The translations under genes and the position numbers were made by a program. From Bacteroidales bacterium (GTDB lineage: Bacteria > Bacteroidota > Bacteroidia > Bacteroidales > Rikenellaceae), in NCBI GenBank assembly GCA_910574205.1, contig CAJSYJ010000001.1, positions 124,001-188,000 of the forward strand: a stretch of DNA of 64,000 nucleotides, read 5' to 3'. Under the pieces are notes generated by a model. The model had not been told where the DNA came from. It searched no databases and saw nothing but the letters and a program-made list of their open reading frames with translations. Every line of letters begins with the position of its first letter. The stretch's first letter is position 1. Positions 32,768-42,451 of this stretch are shown here, piece after piece.

Positions 32768-35236
32768 ATGAACATTTCGTACAACTGGTTGAAGAAGTAT
32801 ATCGCGACCGATCTGTCGGCCGAGCGCATAGCGGAGATATTGACCGACATAGGATTGGAGGTCGAAGGCTTCGAGAAGATAGAGACGATCCGCGGCGGGC
32901 TGGCCGGTGTGGTCGTGGCCGAGGTGCTGACATGCGAGGATCATCCCGATTCCGATCACCTCCACATAACCACGGTCGACGTGGGTGCGGAGGCTCCGTT
33001 GCAGATCGTCTGCGGCGCCCACAACTGCCGCAAGGGTCTGAAAGTGCTGTGCGCCACCGTCGGCAGCGTGCTCTACCCGGGCGGCGGCGAGGAGGAGTTC
33101 AAGATCAAGCGCAGCAAGATACGCGGCGTAGAGTCGCTCGGCATGCTCTGCGCCGAGGACGAGCTCGGCATAGGCCAGAGCCACGAGGGCATCATGGAGC
33201 TTCCGGCCGATGCTCGCGTGGGTATGACCGCTAAGGAGTATCTGCATATCGAGGACGACTTCCTGATAGCCGTAGGCCTCACGCCCAACCGTATCGACGC
33301 TGCGTCGCATATAGGCGTCGCGCGCGACCTTGCGGCATATCTGCGCAGCCGCGGCGACGATAACGCCCGTCTGCTGCTGCCCTCGGTCGATGCGTTCGAG
33401 GTCGACAACCGCGACCTTACGATCGGCGTTACGGTCGAGAACAGCGAGGCGGCACCGCGTTACGCCGGTCTCACAGTCCGCAACTGCAAGATAGCGCCCT
33501 CGCCCGACTGGATGCAGAACGAGCTGCGCGCCGCAGGCATCAACCCCAAAAACAATCTGGTCGACATAACCAACTACGTGCTCTTCGAGCTGGGGCAGCC
33601 GCTCCATGCTTTCGATGCCGACAAGATCGAGGGCGGACGCATCGTCGTCAAGACATGCCCCGAAGGTACGCCGTTCGTCACGCTCGACGGCGTGGAGCGC
33701 AAACTTACCGACCGCGACCTTATGATATGCTCGGCCGAGCGTCCGATGTGCATCGCCGGCGTCTACGGCGGCCTGGACTCGGGCATAAGCGACAGCACGG
33801 TCAACGTGTTCCTCGAAAGCGCGTACTTCAACCCCGTCTGGATTCGAAAGACGGCCAAGCGTTTCGGTCTTAACACCGACGCTTCGTTCCGCTTCGAACG
33901 CGGCATCGACCCCGACATTCAGGTATATGCGCTCAAACGTGCCGCACTGCTTATGAAAGAGCTCGCAGGCGGCGAGATTTCGAGCGATATAATCGACATA
34001 AACCCCTCGCCTGCCGAGCCGTTCGTCGTAGAGCTCTCTCTCGAACGCACCAACCGCCTTATCGGCAAGGATATTCCGGCAGCGACGGTGCGCACTATTC
34101 TCGATGCGCTCGACATCGAAGTGACCTCGGAGCAGGGCGACACGCTCACTCTGGCCGTACCGCCCTACCGTGTCGATGTGCGTCGCGAGGCCGATGTCAT
34201 CGAGGAGATACTCCGCATCTACGGCTACAACAATGTCGAGATACCCGAGCATGTCAACTCTACGCTGTCGTATGCGCCGAACCCCGACCGCAACCGTCTT
34301 ATAAACATCGCGGCCGACTATCTTTCGGCCAACGGCTACACCGAGATCATGTCCAATTCGCTGACCAAGGCGGCCTATTACGAAGGTCTCGAATCATACA
34401 AGGCGGAGAATTGCGTGAAGATAATGAACCCTCTTAGCGCCGACCTTAACGTCATGCGCCAAACGCTGCTGTTCAATACGCTCGAAGCCGTCGAGCTGAA
34501 CGCTAACCGCCGCAACGGCGATCTGAGGCTCTACGAGTTCGGCAACTGCTACCGCTACGACCTCTCGCATGCAGGCGGCGAGGATGCGCTGGCACCCTAC
34601 ACCGAGACATACCGCCTCGCAATGGCCGTCACGGGTGTCGCAACACCCCTCTGGTGGAACAGCAAGGCGGAGCAGGCGTCGTTCTTCACGCTGCGCGCCA
34701 TGATCGAGAGACTGCTGCGCCGATTTGGCATCGACATATATTCGCTTAAATGCGAGCCGTTGCAGAGCGACCTCTTCGCCGACGCCGTATCGATCTCGGC
34801 CAACGGCAAGGAGCTGCTGCAAATGGGTGTCGTGTCGCCGGCTCTCCGACGCCGCTTCTCGCTCAAAACGGACGTATTCTTCATGGAGATGAATTTCGAC
34901 TCTCTGGTCAAGCTCACGCGCAAGCACAAGATTGCATACACCGAGCTGTCGAAGTTCCCCGAGGTAAGACGCGATCTTGCGCTGCTGGTCGACCGCGACG
35001 TCACGTTCCTCAAACTGCGCGACATAGCATTCGCCACCGAAAAGAAGCTGTTGAAGAGCGTATCGCTATTCGACGTCTACGAGGGCGACAAGCTGCCCGC
35101 CGGCAAGAAGTCGTATGCACTCGGCTTCGTCCTCGAAGACAAGTCGCAGACCTTGACCGACAAGCAGATCGAACGCACGATGAACAACCTGCAATCGCAG
35201 TTCGAGAAGCAGGCGGGAGCGGAGATCAGGCGATAG
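32768..35236 (+). CDS. pheT: Phenylalanyl-tRNA synthetase beta subunit
   Basis: An 822-residue PheRS beta chain of full length. An N-terminal tRNA-binding (EMAP-II-like) domain at about residues 40-150 includes HPDSDHLHITTVD. The B3/B4 editing part has INPKNNLVDITNYV and LGQPLHAFDADKI. The catalytic-like core has EILRIYGYNNVEIPEH, and the C-terminal ferredoxin-like anticodon-binding domain opens SKFPEVRRDLALLVDRDV. With PheS, encoded elsewhere, it forms the alpha2-beta2 enzyme charging tRNA-Phe. The gene stands alone between a promoter and a terminator, so pheS is not its neighbour here. Confidence 0.98.
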   Translation: MNISYNWLKKYIATDLSAERIAEILTDIGLEVEGFEKIETIRGGLAGVVVAEVLTCEDHPDSDHLHITTVDVGAEAPLQIVCGAHNCRKGLKVLCATVGSVLYPGGGEEEFKIKRSKIRGVESLGMLCAEDELGIGQSHEGIMELPADARVGMTAKEYLHIEDDFLIAVGLTPNRIDAASHIGVARDLAAYLRSRGDDNARLLLPSVDAFEVDNRDLTIGVTVENSEAAPRYAGLTVRNCKIAPSPDWMQNELRAAGINPKNNLVDITNYVLFELGQPLHAFDADKIEGGRIVVKTCPEGTPFVTLDGVERKLTDRDLMICSAERPMCIAGVYGGLDSGISDSTVNVFLESAYFNPVWIRKTAKRFGLNTDASFRFERGIDPDIQVYALKRAALLMKELAGGEISSDIIDINPSPAEPFVVELSLERTNRLIGKDIPAATVRTILDALDIEVTSEQGDTLTLAVPPYRVDVRREADVIEEILRIYGYNNVEIPEHVNSTLSYAPNPDRNRLINIAADYLSANGYTEIMSNSLTKAAYYEGLESYKAENCVKIMNPLSADLNVMRQTLLFNTLEAVELNANRRNGDLRLYEFGNCYRYDLSHAGGEDALAPYTETYRLAMAVTGVATPLWWNSKAEQASFFTLRAMIERLLRRFGIDIYSLKCEPLQSDLFADAVSISANGKELLQMGVVSPALRRRFSLKTDVFFMEMNFDSLVKLTRKHKIAYTELSKFPEVRRDLALLVDRDVTFLKLRDIAFATEKKLLKSVSLFDVYEGDKLPAGKKSYALGFVLEDKSQTLTDKQIERTMNNLQSQFEKQAGAEIRR

Positions 35237-35289
35237 CGCCGTTGTTGCAACGCTTGATATAACTGCGGTCGGACGATAAGCGATCGACG

Positions 35290-35329
35290 AAATACCCCTG
35301 CCGGGAAAATCCTCGGCAGGGGTATTTTT
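35290..35329 (+). terminator. Terminator of pheT
   Basis: AAATACCCCTGCCG (35290-35303) pairs with CGGCAGGGGTATTT (35314-35327), followed by T bases. The A-rich left flank allows activity for the convergent hexosaminidase gene too. Confidence 0.9.
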
Positions 35330-35368
35330 CATTGCGAAGCGGCTCGGAGCGCCTCTCCCGACTCGGGA

Positions 35369-37528
35369 TCACAGGCGCGGGTATATCGTCGGCGGCTGTA
35401 TCGAAACGAATGCTGCACCGTTACCGGGCGAGGTGCATACCATGCGCACCGCCTTTATCGGTCGCGCCGGATACTCGATCGTATAGCCTCCGCAGTCGAG
35501 GTCGCCGACACGCTCGAAGGTCTCTCCGTCGCTGCTTATCTCGACATAGCCGTTTTCGAAAATGAACCGCGGAAGCTGGAAATTACCGGTGGCGACATAC
35601 ATGCGCCGACACTCTACCGCACGCTCGAATGTAAACTGCACCCAGTCGCCGGCATCGGCGGCACGTGCGGTGCGCGCAAGACGGCCGTAAGCCTGCGCCT
35701 TTTCGAATGTAAATGTTCCGCTCTGAGGCATCGACGATGTAATCCTGAATGCCGGAGTTATTGTCTTGAAGCGTGCGTCGACACCAGCCTCGGGGCTGTG
35801 CGCCACGCCATAGCGGCTCTCGAAGGCATACTCCCACGGACGATCGGTCTTTATCGCGCCGGCATACGGCATCCACTCCGCAAGCGGATCGCGACGGTAA
35901 TATATCGTGCTGCGGTCATCGACCTTTGCCGTAAGCATACCGTCGCGGTAAGCGACTTCGGGAGGAAAGAGGCGGAATGACACGCCCATAGCCGCCATGC
36001 GGCCGTAATGGACTTTCAATCGTCGATAGAATCCGTCCCAGTCGCGCTCCGCATCGCTCCAAGCGATTTCGGCCAGCGCACAGATGCGCGGAAAGGTTTG
36101 GTACTCTATATAAGCCGTCGTCTCGGGATTGCGCGAAGCATATGCCTCGCTGAAAAACGTAGCCTCGAATCCGATAATATTTCGCCGCTGCTCCGCCGTA
36201 AAACCCTGTTCGGCCGGCGAGAACGAGTATACCTTGCGGCAGTCGAATATCGCAGCCCAGTCGTGCCCCGGCTCGCGCGGCGACTGCTTCATATCGAAAT
36301 AGAAATAGGCGCCGGGCATGACCACCGTCGCATAACCGTCGGCCGTAGCTTTCAGACACTGCTTGACACCCTCCCAGCCGTATACGTGCGTCGCAGCGGA
36401 GAGACGGCCGCCGTCGACCGCCTCGTTCCAGACCGACGCATGCTTGCCGTGCGACAGCAGGATGCTCTCGATGCGAGACATGAAATACGACTGCAACGCA
36501 TGGGCATCGCCGCCGCACCTCTCTATATATGCGCTGCATGTCGGACAGCGTCTCCACTGCGCCATGTCGACCTCGTCGCCGCCGACATGTATATGTTTCG
36601 ACGGGAACAGTCCGCATACCTCGCCGAGAATATCCTCCAACAGCCGGTAGTTGCTCTCATCGGTCGCACATAGCGCAGACCGGGTATCGTAGCCCAGCGA
36701 CGACGACAGATCAGGCGTATAGTCGCACAGCACCTCGGGATGAATCGTAGCCAGACAGAGGCTGTGTCCCGGCAGATCGATCTCGGGTATGATCTCGATA
36801 TTGCGCACGGCGGCATATTCGATCAACTCGCGCATGTCGTCCTGCGTATAATAACCGCCGTAGCGATCATTCCACTTTCCGTAGCGCGGCCATACGGGGC
36901 TGCCTCCGCCGCGGTAGCCGCCCACTTCTGCCAGTTCGGGATGCGACACTATCTCCAAGCGCCAAGCCTCGTCGTCCGAAAGATGCAGATGCAACTTGTT
37001 GATCTTATGGAATGCGAGCAGATCTATATAATGCTTCACATTATCTTTATCCATCCACGTGCGGCAGACATCGAGCATGAATCCGCGATAGTCGTATTGC
37101 GGCTTATCCTCCACAAGGCAGCAATCCGCAGCGACAGGCAGTTCGGCACCGTCGTAAACCGTTGCGGGCAGCAGTTGGAGGAGAGTCTGTACGCCATTGA
37201 AAGCTCCGCCGTAGGTAGCAGCCACAACAGTAGCGTTATCAGTGGTTACCGATAACCTGTACGCCTCCCCGGAGAGCGAATCGTCTATCGTAAGAACGAT
37301 ATCTCTGCCACTACCGGCATCGGCCGCCGCGACGGTCTGCAACGGCAGATATCGAGTCATGTAACGCGCCAGCCGTTCAAGCGGCGCAGCATATACGATT
37401 CGCGTATCGGCGTCGACCGCAAACGTACCTTGCGCGGGCACATGACGCGACGGCTGCGGAATCAGAGTCGATGCGGCGGCAACAGCCGCCGAAAGCGACA
37501 TCGCTAACAGTAGGATCAATCTTCTCAT
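35369..37528 (-). CDS. Beta-N-acetylhexosaminidase (GH20)
   Basis: A 719-residue exported enzyme. The signal peptide is residues 1-19. A GH20b-like N-domain is followed by the catalytic barrel from about residue 145 (YRGFMLDVCRTWM). The catalytic pair Asp318-Glu319 sits in HVGGDEVDM and substrate-contact residues in HLHLSDDEAWRLEI. The C-terminal 150 residues look like a chitobiase-type appendage plus a discoidin-like module (EISSDGETFERVG). It removes terminal GlcNAc or GalNAc, for example from host glycans. I took the start at 37528 because it gives the signal peptide; the frame is open further upstream only as an antisense shadow of mazG. A -7 box TACCTTTG lies at 37543-37536. Confidence 0.95.
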   Translation of the reverse strand: MRRLILLLAMSLSAAVAAASTLIPQPSRHVPAQGTFAVDADTRIVYAAPLERLARYMTRYLPLQTVAAADAGSGRDIVLTIDDSLSGEAYRLSVTTDNATVVAATYGGAFNGVQTLLQLLPATVYDGAELPVAADCCLVEDKPQYDYRGFMLDVCRTWMDKDNVKHYIDLLAFHKINKLHLHLSDDEAWRLEIVSHPELAEVGGYRGGGSPVWPRYGKWNDRYGGYYTQDDMRELIEYAAVRNIEIIPEIDLPGHSLCLATIHPEVLCDYTPDLSSSLGYDTRSALCATDESNYRLLEDILGEVCGLFPSKHIHVGGDEVDMAQWRRCPTCSAYIERCGGDAHALQSYFMSRIESILLSHGKHASVWNEAVDGGRLSAATHVYGWEGVKQCLKATADGYATVVMPGAYFYFDMKQSPREPGHDWAAIFDCRKVYSFSPAEQGFTAEQRRNIIGFEATFFSEAYASRNPETTAYIEYQTFPRICALAEIAWSDAERDWDGFYRRLKVHYGRMAAMGVSFRLFPPEVAYRDGMLTAKVDDRSTIYYRRDPLAEWMPYAGAIKTDRPWEYAFESRYGVAHSPEAGVDARFKTITPAFRITSSMPQSGTFTFEKAQAYGRLARTARAADAGDWVQFTFERAVECRRMYVATGNFQLPRFIFENGYVEISSDGETFERVGDLDCGGYTIEYPARPIKAVRMVCTSPGNGAAFVSIQPPTIYPRL

Positions 37529-37584
37529 ATCGTTACAAAGGTAATATTTTCGACTGCAATAACGGTTGCTATCGATATAATTTT

Positions 37585-37592
37585 TATCTTTG
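37585..37592 (+). promoter_or_regulatory. -7 box of mazG
   Basis: TATCTTTG, 18-27 bp before the candidate starts of mazG. It is divergent from the hexosaminidase -7 box 42 bp away. No well-spaced -33 was found. Confidence 0.5.
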
Positions 37593-37618
37593 CCGAAGCT
37601 AAACAAACATTGCAACTT

Positions 37619-38395
37619 ATGGATATGAAAAAGGCGGAAGAGGCGACCGCACGGCTTATCGAGATCATGGATACGCTGCGCGAGCAGTGTCCGTGGGACA
37701 GAGAGCAGACATTCGAGTCGCTGCGTCACAATACGATCGAGGAGACATACGAGCTTGCCGATGCCATAGTCGACGGCAATATGGAGGGTATAAAGGAGGA
37801 GCTCGGCGACCTGATGCTGCATGTGGTATTCTACTCGAAGTTGGGCGACGAGCAGCATGCGTTCGACTATACCGATGTCGTCAACGGCGTATGCGACAAG
37901 CTCATATACCGTCATCCGCATGTCTACGGCGATATACACGCCGACACGCCGCAACAGGTCAAGGAGAATTGGGAGGCACTGAAATTGCGTAAAAAGAACC
38001 GCAAGAGCGGCACTCTCGACGGCGTACCGCGCAGCCTGCCGTCTATGGTCAAGGCCTACCGCATAGGCGAGAAAGCCGCCGCAACGGGCTTCGACTGGCA
38101 GCGGCGCGAAGATGTCTGGGACAAGGTCAGAGAGGAGATCGCAGAGGTCGAGACCGAGATGAAGCGCAGCGACGCAGCCGCCACCGAGGCCGAGATAGGC
38201 GACCTGTTCTTCGCCCTGATAAACGTATGCCGTCTCTACGGCATCGACCCCGAAGCCGCTCTCGAACGCACCAACAAGAAGTTCATCAGCCGTTTCGAAT
38301 ATATGGAGCAGCAGGCCGTCGCCGAGGGACATTCGCTGCACGAGCTCGACACGGAGCGTATGGAAGAGCTGTGGCAGCAGGCCAAGCAACGGTAA
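37619..38395 (+). CDS. mazG: Nucleoside triphosphate pyrophosphohydrolase MazG
   Basis: About 258 residues with two MazG repeats. The first has CPWDREQTFESLRHNTIEETYELADAI-type sequence (EETYE metal ligands, then EELGDLMLHVVF). The second has EEIAEVETEM and EIGDLFFALINVCRLYGID, followed by ERTNKKFISRF. It hydrolyses (d)NTPs to monophosphates and cleans aberrant nucleotides. The start is uncertain among ATGs at 37610, 37619 and 37625; I prefer 37619 by comparison with family N-termini. The carbonic anhydrase gene follows 37 bp later. Confidence 0.93.
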   Translation: MDMKKAEEATARLIEIMDTLREQCPWDREQTFESLRHNTIEETYELADAIVDGNMEGIKEELGDLMLHVVFYSKLGDEQHAFDYTDVVNGVCDKLIYRHPHVYGDIHADTPQQVKENWEALKLRKKNRKSGTLDGVPRSLPSMVKAYRIGEKAAATGFDWQRREDVWDKVREEIAEVETEMKRSDAAATEAEIGDLFFALINVCRLYGIDPEAALERTNKKFISRFEYMEQQAVAEGHSLHELDTERMEELWQQAKQR

Positions 38396-38432
38396 ATATA
38401 ATCATTGTAAGTATATATTAAACAATAATATC

Positions 38433-38972
38433 ATGGCATTATTCAAAGAGGTTAGAGGACACCGTCCCGAGGTGGGAGAGAATACATTTCTGGCCGAGAC
38501 GGCCGTATTGATCGGCGACGTGAAGATCGGACGCGACTGCTCGATATGGTACAACACCGTGTTGCGAGGCGACGTGAACAGCATCACGATCGGCGACCAC
38601 ACCAACATACAGGACGGCACGGTCATCCATACCCTCTACGACGGCTCGAAGCATCCGTCGCAGACCCACATCGGCAGCTATGTATCGGTCGGCCACAACG
38701 CGACGATCCACGGCGCGATAATCGAGGACAACTGTCTGATAGGCATGGGGGCTACCGTGCTCGACAATGCCGTCGTCGCCTCGGGCTGCATCGTTGCGGC
38801 CAACGCTCTGGTTCTGTCCAACCAGCGTCTCGAACCCGACTCGGTCTATGCCGGCATACCGGCCAAAAAGGTCAAGGACGTAACCCCCGAGCAGCGCGAC
38901 GAGATCATCCGCCGCATAGCGCACGACTACCGCATGTACGCCTCGTGGTACGAGGAGGAGGACAAGCAGTAA
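38433..38972 (+). CDS. Gamma-class carbonic anhydrase-like protein
   Basis: A 179-residue left-handed beta-helix protein made of hexapeptide repeats (VLIGDVKIGRDCSIW, NSITIGDHTNIQDGTVIH and so on). The zinc-binding histidines lie in GTVIHTL and SVGHNATIHG. This matches the gamma-carbonic-anhydrase/YrdA-like family. Members bind zinc or iron, and some hydrate CO2 while others have no proven activity. No signal peptide, so cytoplasmic. It probably shares a transcript with mazG and the kinase gene, 18 bp away. Confidence 0.9.
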   Translation: MALFKEVRGHRPEVGENTFLAETAVLIGDVKIGRDCSIWYNTVLRGDVNSITIGDHTNIQDGTVIHTLYDGSKHPSQTHIGSYVSVGHNATIHGAIIEDNCLIGMGATVLDNAVVASGCIVAANALVLSNQRLEPDSVYAGIPAKKVKDVTPEQRDEIIRRIAHDYRMYASWYEEEDKQ

Positions 38973-38990
38973 TCCGTCGGACTAGCGAGC

Positions 38991-40340
38991 ATGAAAGCGA
39001 CCGCAAGACATAGCAACCCGGTCGGGCTGCATCTGCTCGTGGCGGTGGCATTGAGTCTGGTAATCAACTTTTCATACCTGCTCATGCCGCTTATCACGCA
39101 GCGCGGCGGTGTCGACTCACGCTCTCGCCGCAACGACGATGCGACGAGCGTGATCGAGCGCGAGGGTACGCTGCACCTGTCCCGCGACATGCACGGGTAT
39201 ATCACATACGACGACTCCGCCGACAGCATATACGTCTCGTCGTGGCAGGTCGGCTTTCTTAAACTCGAAGACGGAGACCGCCTCGTAGTCTCCGTACAGC
39301 CACTGAGCGGGTTCCCGAAGCATCGCATAGCAGGCGCCCACCCCCGGCTGAACGACGTCATACTTCGCAACGGCGAGGAGTTCGACTTCGAAGCCATATA
39401 CGACCGGCCGAGCAAAACGTCGGAGTTCATCTGGCAGATACTCTACTATGCCGTCGTCTCTTTCATCCTGCTGTCGATAATGACTCTGCCGTTCGGCGCG
39501 CATCGGCAGAAGTCCTGGACCTTCGCCCGCCGCCTGATGCTGAGTCTGGCCCTTACCGGAGTGCTGTTCTTCTTCGCGCCGGTGGTATGCTTTCATCCCA
39601 GCCGCATCGTGACCGTCTTGCAGGCCGACCTGCGGCCTATGGACTATATGGTCGTGCTACTCAAATGCGTATTCATGTTCGTCGTGACGGCGCTATACTC
39701 GCGCATATATGCCCTTATGCGTCAGCGCGAAGCGATTACCGTCGAGAACGAAAGGCTCAAAAACGAGTATCTCTCGACACGCTACAACATGCTTATCTCG
39801 CAGATCAACCCCCACTTCTTCTTCAACTCGCTCAACTCGTTATCGATGCTGGTCAGAGAGGGCGACTCGGCGCGCTCCTTGGAGTATATCGACCAACTGT
39901 CGTACACGTTCCGCTATATAATCCAGAACGGACAGACCACGAGCATGACGCTGACCGAGGAGATGGATTTCGCCGAGGCTTACATCTATCTGTTCAAGAT
40001 CCGCTATGCCGATAAACTCTTCTTCGACATAGACATAGACCCGGCATACGCATATTGGACGCTGCCCGCGCTGTCGCTGCAACCGCTGATCGGAAATACG
40101 GTCAAGCACAACAGCATCACAACGCGCAAGCCGCTTCGCGTAAGGATATTTACCGAAGACGGCAGACTCGTCATAACCAACCCCAAACACCCCAAGCTGG
40201 AAAACGAACCCTCGACCGGCATCGGGCTCGAAAATCTGCGCAACCGCTGGCACATAATTACCGGCCGCGACATAGAGATCGAAGACCTCGAAGACCGATT
40301 TACGGTGCGTCTGCCCCTACAACCTCCCTTGAAGCCATGA
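38991..40340 (+). CDS. Sensor histidine kinase, LytS/YesM type
   Basis: A 449-residue protein. One membrane helix near residues 12-36, an extracytoplasmic region to about 145, then three further helices (about 148-170, 180-203, 216-238). A short coiled coil (REAITVENERLKNEY) leads to the phosphoacceptor His275 in ISQINPHFFFNSLNSL. The C-terminal ATPase part has STGIGLENLRNRW. This is the His_kinase (PF06580) class that pairs with LytTR regulators. The regulator gene overlaps the stop by 4 bp. The signal is unknown. Confidence 0.93.
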   Translation: MKATARHSNPVGLHLLVAVALSLVINFSYLLMPLITQRGGVDSRSRRNDDATSVIEREGTLHLSRDMHGYITYDDSADSIYVSSWQVGFLKLEDGDRLVVSVQPLSGFPKHRIAGAHPRLNDVILRNGEEFDFEAIYDRPSKTSEFIWQILYYAVVSFILLSIMTLPFGAHRQKSWTFARRLMLSLALTGVLFFFAPVVCFHPSRIVTVLQADLRPMDYMVVLLKCVFMFVVTALYSRIYALMRQREAITVENERLKNEYLSTRYNMLISQINPHFFFNSLNSLSMLVREGDSARSLEYIDQLSYTFRYIIQNGQTTSMTLTEEMDFAEAYIYLFKIRYADKLFFDIDIDPAYAYWTLPALSLQPLIGNTVKHNSITTRKPLRVRIFTEDGRLVITNPKHPKLENEPSTGIGLENLRNRWHIITGRDIEIEDLEDRFTVRLPLQPPLKP

Positions 40341-41107
40341 ACATAGTAATCATCGAAGACGAGACGGCCGCGGCGAAGAATCTCGCACGCATGATAGCCT
40401 CCGTAGCCCCCGATGCCGGAATAGCCGAAATTTTGGAGAGCGTCGAGGAGAGCATCGAATACTTCGGCCAATGCAGGCCCGAGATCGATCTGGTATTCAT
40501 GGACATACATCTGGCCGACGGCGATTCGTTCCGCATCTTCGACCATGTCGCTATCGATGCGCCGATAATCTTCACTACGGCCTACGACCAATATGCCTTG
40601 CAGGCGTTCAAGGTCAACAGCATAGACTACCTGCTCAAACCGTTTCAGGAGCAGGATCTGCGGCGTGCGCTCGACAAGCTGTCGCGCCTGTCGGCCGCCG
40701 ATCGCGCCGACAGACACGCCGGCATCGAAAGGATGACCTCCGCGCGCAACGAGACCTCACGAACGATACTCGTGCGGTTCAAGGACAAGATCATACCCGT
40801 AGGCATAGACTCCATAGCCTTTTTCTATACATTCTCCGAAAAGGTATCGCTCACTACCCTCTCGGGCGAAACCTACGTCGTCGACAAGACTTTGGAGACC
40901 TACCAAGGCATGCTGCCCGAGAACGGGTTCTTCCGCGCCAACCGGCAGTTCATCGTATCGCGCAGCGCGGTAAAGGATATCGCCGTATGGTTCGGCAGCC
41001 GCCTCGCACTCAACCTGACTCTCGACACGCCAGAGCGGATAATCATATCGAAAGCGCGTGTTCCGGAGTTCAAGCGGTGGCTGGTCGACACATCCGGCAG
41101 CCGATGA
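40337..41107 (+). CDS. LytTR-family response regulator
   Basis: A 256-residue protein. The receiver domain has IIEDE at the N-terminus, the phosphoacceptor Asp56 in VFMDIHL, Thr80 or Thr81 in IIFTTAYD and Lys101 in YLLKPF. After a linker, the LytTR DNA-binding domain starts near residue 145 (ILVRFKDKIIPVG) with FFRANRQFIVSRSAV as its core. It is the partner of the kinase upstream. The convergent exporter operon is across a shared terminator, so a regulatory link is possible but unproven. Confidence 0.95.
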   Translation: MNIVIIEDETAAAKNLARMIASVAPDAGIAEILESVEESIEYFGQCRPEIDLVFMDIHLADGDSFRIFDHVAIDAPIIFTTAYDQYALQAFKVNSIDYLLKPFQEQDLRRALDKLSRLSAADRADRHAGIERMTSARNETSRTILVRFKDKIIPVGIDSIAFFYTFSEKVSLTTLSGETYVVDKTLETYQGMLPENGFFRANRQFIVSRSAVKDIAVWFGSRLALNLTLDTPERIIISKARVPEFKRWLVDTSGSR

Positions 41108-41122
41108 ACACCGGCCTAAACC

Positions 41123-41166
41123 GAGAGAAGGCCTCTGCGCAATACTGCACAGAGGCCTTCTCTCTT
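41123..41166. terminator. Shared terminator between convergent transcripts
   Basis: GAGAGAAGGCCTCTG (41123-41137) pairs over 15 bp with CAGAGGCCTTCTCTC (41150-41164). It lies between the response regulator and the exporter operon and may serve both. Confidence 0.85.
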
Positions 41167-41189
41167 ATATTAACGGACGACAATCGCGC

Positions 41190-42449
41190 CTACCGCCCCT
41201 CGATCCTGACTTTTAGCGACGCCATACGGCTCTTGACGCGAGCGCGGATGCGTTCGTTGAGATCGCCCGTCGTCACGGCATGGATGCCTATACATGCCAG
41301 ACCGCCGTATACGATAGTCAGTATCCACAACAGCTTGACCTGCGGCATAACCTCACCCAACGAAGCCCCCATAGTCCTGATATGTATGAAGCCCTCCACG
41401 CCGCTGCTGCTGGGCAGAATCTGGCCCAACATATAGAGCCAGTCGGGAATAGCCTCGCGCGGATAGGACGCACCGCTCAGGAGCAGCACCGGAATCGAGG
41501 TCCAAAGCAGCAACAGCAGCGAGCTCTCGCGATGCCGGAACAGCGTCGAGACTGCTATACTCATGAATATGCACGAAAGCAGATACGGCAGCAGGAAAGC
41601 GACGAGATCTATCGTGCGGCCGTTTATCGGAAAGCCGAATACGCGATACAGCACATTGAGGATAACGGTCAGCGTCAGCGCATAGACCATAAGGTAGGTC
41701 ACGGCCTTACCCATGACGATCGGCAGCGTAGCCATGCGCCGCTCGCCTGCGGGGCGCAGCTTGTCGTAAAGTCCCTGCTCGCGCCACGTTCCGCCGATCA
41801 TGCCTATGCCGATCAGCAGCGTCTGCTGTATGATGACCATGATAATGGCCGGCATGACGAACGATCCGTAGCCCAGATAGGGATTGAACAGATTGTGCGT
41901 CTGGTAGATTACCGGCTGCACGGTGGATTTTGTCAGCTGCGCATTGGTGCCCTTGGCCATAAGGCGCTGCACCTCGACCATGGCTCCGGTGGTACCGATG
42001 CCGGCCACCAGCTCCTGAAAGGCCTGACGATACATCAGCAGATAACTGCCGTCGAGATAGAGGCTCACATTGGCCTGCATGCCTGCATAGATGTTTTTCG
42101 AATAATCCGACGGGATGTAGACCACGCCGTATATCTCGCGTGCGAAGAACATCTCCTCGGCCTCGGCCATAGACGTTGGCTCATAGGCTACGACCGTATT
42201 GGGGCCCGAATCTATCGCGGACACAAGCGCACGGCTCTCGGGCGTCTTGCACATGTCCACCACACCCAGCGGCACGTTGCGAAGCACCTGCGTGCCGTAT
42301 GCGCACGAATATATCGTAGTATAGATGAATATGGCCAGCACCACGACCAGCAGCACGCCCGCATCGGTAAATATCGCATGCAGCTCGTTGCTTATAACCG
42401 ACAGGAACTGTTTCCAGTATGTCTTCAATATATGTCCCAAACTCTTCAT
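41190..42449 (-). CDS. ABC-2 type exporter permease (second copy)
   Basis: A 419-residue membrane protein: one N-terminal helix, a long extracytoplasmic region of about 150 residues, then five or more helices starting near NPYLGYGSFVMPAIIMVI. RLRPAGERRMATL-type sequence (LYDKLRPAGERRM) marks the ABC-2 coupling loop. This is the YhhJ/YbhR-like exporter permease layout. It is the last gene of the TolC-HlyD-permease-permease operon, 2 bp after the previous permease. No ATP-binding domain is fused and no ATPase gene adjoins. Confidence 0.92.
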   Translation of the reverse strand: MKSLGHILKTYWKQFLSVISNELHAIFTDAGVLLVVVLAIFIYTTIYSCAYGTQVLRNVPLGVVDMCKTPESRALVSAIDSGPNTVVAYEPTSMAEAEEMFFAREIYGVVYIPSDYSKNIYAGMQANVSLYLDGSYLLMYRQAFQELVAGIGTTGAMVEVQRLMAKGTNAQLTKSTVQPVIYQTHNLFNPYLGYGSFVMPAIIMVIIQQTLLIGIGMIGGTWREQGLYDKLRPAGERRMATLPIVMGKAVTYLMVYALTLTVILNVLYRVFGFPINGRTIDLVAFLLPYLLSCIFMSIAVSTLFRHRESSLLLLLWTSIPVLLLSGASYPREAIPDWLYMLGQILPSSSGVEGFIHIRTMGASLGEVMPQVKLLWILTIVYGGLACIGIHAVTTGDLNERIRARVKSRMASLKVRIEGR

Positions 42450-42451
42450 AG

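Noticed and set aside
32705..34252. 515-codon minus-strand open frame opposite pheT
   Set aside because: PheT motifs are complete on the plus strand. The antisense product shows no recognisable fold or start signals.
37529..38389. N-terminal extension of the GH20 enzyme back to 38389
   Set aside because: The extension runs antisense through mazG and would bury the signal peptide at residue 1 of the shorter form.
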